The notes beneath the pieces were generated by a model. It saw only the letters and a program-made list of their open reading frames with translations, ran no database searches and was not told the origin of the DNA. This document shows positions 3,214-5,040 of a stretch of 5,040 bases of DNA, piece after piece; position 1 is the first letter of the stretch; every line of letters starts with the position of its first letter. The position numbers were made by a program, and so were the translations under genes. This DNA is from Bacillota bacterium (lineage in GTDB: Bacteria > Bacillota > Clostridia > Acetivibrionales > DSM-1351): NCBI GenBank assembly GCA_023436515.1, contig JAEZIV010000289.1, forward strand, positions 1 through 5,040. The letters are read 5' to 3'.

Positions 3214-5040
3214 ATGGAAAAAAAGCTTGCAAAGCCTTCAAGCGGCAAAATGGAAAGAGTCTCCACACATTCCTCAGTATCTGCAACAGATGAAATGGAG
3301 AGAAAGAGAGAACTTGCTAGAAAGCAGGCACAGGATAAGGTAAAGGCCAGAACCTTGGCAAAGCAGCAGCAATTGGCTGAAAGAATTGCAGTAGCTACAG
3401 AGCAGCTTGCTTCAGGGATTGAAGAAGCAAGCAGTGCAGCTGAAGAATTGGGTGCCACCATGCAGCAGATTGCCAAGGGTGCCAATGAAGCTTCCTCTGC
3501 TGCTGAAGAATCAAGAGCTGCAATAAATCAGGTTGATAAGGCGTCGGTTACTGCAGAAAGAAATGCAAAGGACTCTATGGAAAGAGTCGATGCTGCAAAG
3601 GAGCTCATTGAAAATACCTCAAGTGATATAGAGCTGATGATTAAAGGTATTAAGGATTCTGCAGATACCAACCTTGAATCTGTAAAACTGGTGGGAGAAC
3701 TTGAAAAGCAGTCTAACGAAGTTGGAGAAATAGTCCAAGCAGTGGTGAGAATTGCGGATCAAACAAACCTTCTTGCTTTAAATGCTGCAATCGAAGCTGC
3801 AAGAGCCGGTGAACATGGAAAAGGTTTTGCAGTTGTGGCTGATGAAGTCAGAAATCTTGCAGAAACCTCTGAGAAATCTGCTAGAAATATAAGGGAGCTT
3901 GTAAATGAAATACAGGAAAATGTTAAGGTAGTGGTAGTTGATATCGAAAATGCAGGTATGGCTGCAAACGATGAAGTTGAGAAAGCAAAGAAGACCACTG
4001 CTGACCTAATAAAAATAAATGAAGAAATTCTTTTGGTTCAGAAAGGTGTTGCAGAGGTATCAGAAAACGCTGTGGATGCAAATAAAGGAGCGGGTGAATT
4101 TCTTTCAATAGCCGAACAGATCGCTGCTGCTGCTGAACAGCAAAGCAGTGCTGCTGAAGAGGTAGAGAAGTCCATACAGATGCAGAATAAGGCTTTTAAT
4201 GAGTTAAATGCAGGTGCTGGTGATCTGGCTCAGATGGCTGAAGACCTGAAAATTTCAACCGATGCTCAGAAATCCTCAGAATCGTTGGCTGCAGCGTCAG
4301 AGGAATTGTCAGCAAATGTAGAGGAAGCAAACTCTACAGCAGGAGAAATATTAAGAGCTATGCAGCAGATATCTTCAGGAGCTCAGGCACAAGCAGAGCT
4401 GACTGATAAAGCGGCCATTCTGGCTGAGAGGCTTGCGGTGGCAGCAAAGCAAATGAACGAGAGGGCAGGTATCTCAGGAGAAAAGATTACCGAACTCCAA
4501 AAACTTTTGGAGACTAATAAAACTGCAGTAGATAACATGATCGCAGGCATTTTCTCCTCTGCACAGTCCTCTCTGGTAGCAGCAAAAAATATCAAGAGCC
4601 TGGAGGAGACTACCAGACGAATTGATAAAATAGTGGATGCTATAGTGAATGTCACTATTCAAACCAACATGCTGGCTGTAAACGGTTCCATTGAAGCTGC
4701 ACGAGCAGGCGAATTTGGCAGGGGCTTTTCGGTAGTCGCCGGAGATATAAGGGCTCTTGCAAATGAATCCGCAGAAAACACTGACAAAATCAAGGATCTT
4801 GTCAGAGGCATACAAAACCAGATTCAGAGGGTTTCCTCCGATACCGACCTTTCCAGTAAAAACTCCTTCGCAGAGGCAGAAAAAGCAAAAAAGACAACAC
4901 ATAATCTTAACATTATTGAAGAAAACATGATCAAAATCCTTACTGGAGCCAGGGTGATTCAAAAGGATTCAGATGAGTCATTAGTAGCACTAGAACAGGC
5001 TAGAAAGGGTGTTGATCAGATAGCTACTGCAGCACAGGAA
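3214..5040 (+). CDS. Soluble methyl-accepting chemotaxis protein with two signalling units (3' truncated)
   Basis: The frame is open from ATG 3214 to the window edge, 609 codons without a stop, so the C-terminus is missing. CAGGGGG (3197-3203) is the ribosome binding site. Residues 1-53 are hydrophilic and rich in K/R ([10 protein letters not shown]); there is no signal peptide, membrane helix, HAMP or ligand domain, so the receptor should be cytoplasmic. The first signalling tip (183-214) is canonical: [18 protein letters not shown] then [17 protein letters not shown] second tip (483-514) reads [18 protein letters not shown] then [16 protein letters not shown]. Methylation-type sites include [10 protein letters not shown] (73-82), [10 protein letters not shown] (94-103) and [10 protein letters not shown] (311-320). 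MCPs bind CheW and CheA at the tip and control kinase activity. Usual MCPs carry one tip; here the whole unit is duplicated. The preceding cheY suggests a shared pathway. The input signal is unknown. Confidence 0.95.
   Translation, partial: MEKKLAKPSSGKMERVSTHSSVSATDEMERKRELARKQAQDKVKARTLAKQQQLAERIAVATEQLASGIEEASSAAEELGATMQQIAKGANEASSAAEESRAAINQVDKASVTAERNAKDSMERVDAAKELIENTSSDIELMIKGIKDSADTNLESVKLVGELEKQSNEVGEIVQAVVRIADQTNLLALNAAIEAARAGEHGKGFAVVADEVRNLAETSEKSARNIRELVNEIQENVKVVVVDIENAGMAANDEVEKAKKTTADLIKINEEILLVQKGVAEVSENAVDANKGAGEFLSIAEQIAAAAEQQSSAAEEVEKSIQMQNKAFNELNAGAGDLAQMAEDLKISTDAQKSSESLAAASEELSANVEEANSTAGEILRAMQQISSGAQAQAELTDKAAILAERLAVAAKQMNERAGISGEKITELQKLLETNKTAVDNMIAGIFSSAQSSLVAAKNIKSLEETTRRIDKIVDAIVNVTIQTNMLAVNGSIEAARAGEFGRGFSVVAGDIRALANESAENTDKIKDLVRGIQNQIQRVSSDTDLSSKNSFAEAEKAKKTTHNLNIIEENMIKILTGARVIQKDSDESLVALEQARKGVDQIATAAQE
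3379..4278 (+). repeat. MCP internal repeat, copy 1 (residues about 56-355)
   Basis: This is the first 300-residue unit of the tandem duplication in the MCP. Landmarks are E63-Q64 in [20 protein letters not shown] (83-90), the tip Q183-E200, EKAKKTT (256-262) and QIAAAAEQ (302-309). Each has its counterpart exactly 900 bp downstream. The unit contains the descending methylation helix, the canonical tip and the returning helix, so it could form a full coiled-coil hairpin alone. The exact left boundary is blurred; similarity starts about residue 54-58. Confidence 0.8.
4279..5040 (+). repeat. MCP internal repeat, copy 2 (residues about 356-609, cut by window edge)
   Basis: This second copy carries the same landmarks shifted by exactly 300 residues: [12 protein letters not shown] (361-372), MQQISSGA (383-390), tip Q483-E500, EKAKKTT (556-562) and QIATAAQE (602-609). 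No insertion or deletion is needed between the copies over the visible span. In the 18-residue tip core 14 positions are identical; the changes are L186M, L189V, A191G and A192S. The copies differ widely elsewhere, so the duplication is old rather than a recent tandem repeat or an assembly artefact. Confidence 0.8.

Noticed and set aside
3131..3343. Plus-strand 70-codon frame overlapping the MCP start
   Set aside because: It starts inside the hairpin at 3121-3151 without a ribosome binding site and overlaps the first 43 codons of the MCP in another frame.
3204..3485. Minus-strand frames opposite the MCP, also at 3759-3998, 3923-4108 and 4383-4655
   Set aside because: These are shadows of the MCP coding frame. 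Their low-complexity S/A/F composition reflects antisense of GCA/GAA codons, not coding selection.
4474..4962. Minus-strand open frame of 162 codons opposite the MCP
   Set aside because: It lies wholly opposite a strongly supported MCP frame whose repeat structure continues through it. The peptide is rich in C, F and S, as expected from the complement of an alanine/glutamate-rich coiled coil, and it has no family motif.
3379..5040. MCP duplication as an assembly artefact or recent tandem repeat
   Set aside because: The two copies differ at many residues and throughout their DNA, so they are an ancient duplication, not a duplicated read or recent copy.

Overview
The window is AT-rich with compact Gram-positive signals: strong Shine-Dalgarno sequences, GTG and TTG starts, and sigma-A-type promoters. 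Together with the protein styles this suggests a clostridial Firmicute, perhaps a Ruminiclostridium-type anaerobe. That placement is an inference; the window has no rRNA or marker gene to confirm it.

Left part (1-1456). After about 260 bases with no firm gene, a 186-aa FMN-dependent nitroreductase family protein (264-824, GTG start) stands alone. A gap of about 630 bases follows. It is not empty. On the minus strand there is a possible 52-aa gene (1088-1246) that ends inside a 21-bp hairpin (1039-1091), and on that strand the hairpin is followed by a T-run like an intrinsic terminator. At the right edge of the gap lies a near-consensus promoter (1372-1401), followed by a palindromic operator-like site (1424-1437).

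Middle part (1457-2434). A TetR/AcrR-family repressor (TTG start) lies just behind the promoter and palindrome, an arrangement expected for autoregulation. Its other targets are not evident here. A gene-free, very AT-rich stretch of about 390 bases follows. It holds three similar CG(A/T)TAATAT elements, a weak promoter and a 7-bp inverted repeat just ahead of the next gene.

Right part (2435-5040). A chemotaxis-type module reads on the plus strand: a single-domain CheY-like response regulator (119 aa), an unrecognised 82-83-aa protein, and a soluble methyl-accepting chemotaxis protein (MCP) that runs off the right edge after 609 codons. The MCP is the most unusual object in the window. It has no membrane segment and no recognisable sensor domain. 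Its body is two copies of a complete methylation-helix/signalling-tip/return-helix unit, in register exactly 300 residues (900 bp) apart without an indel. The first tip is canonical and the second diverged. The likely scheme is that this receptor controls a CheA kinase encoded elsewhere, which phosphorylates the CheY; the small protein may be an accessory factor. The functional links are inferred from gene order.
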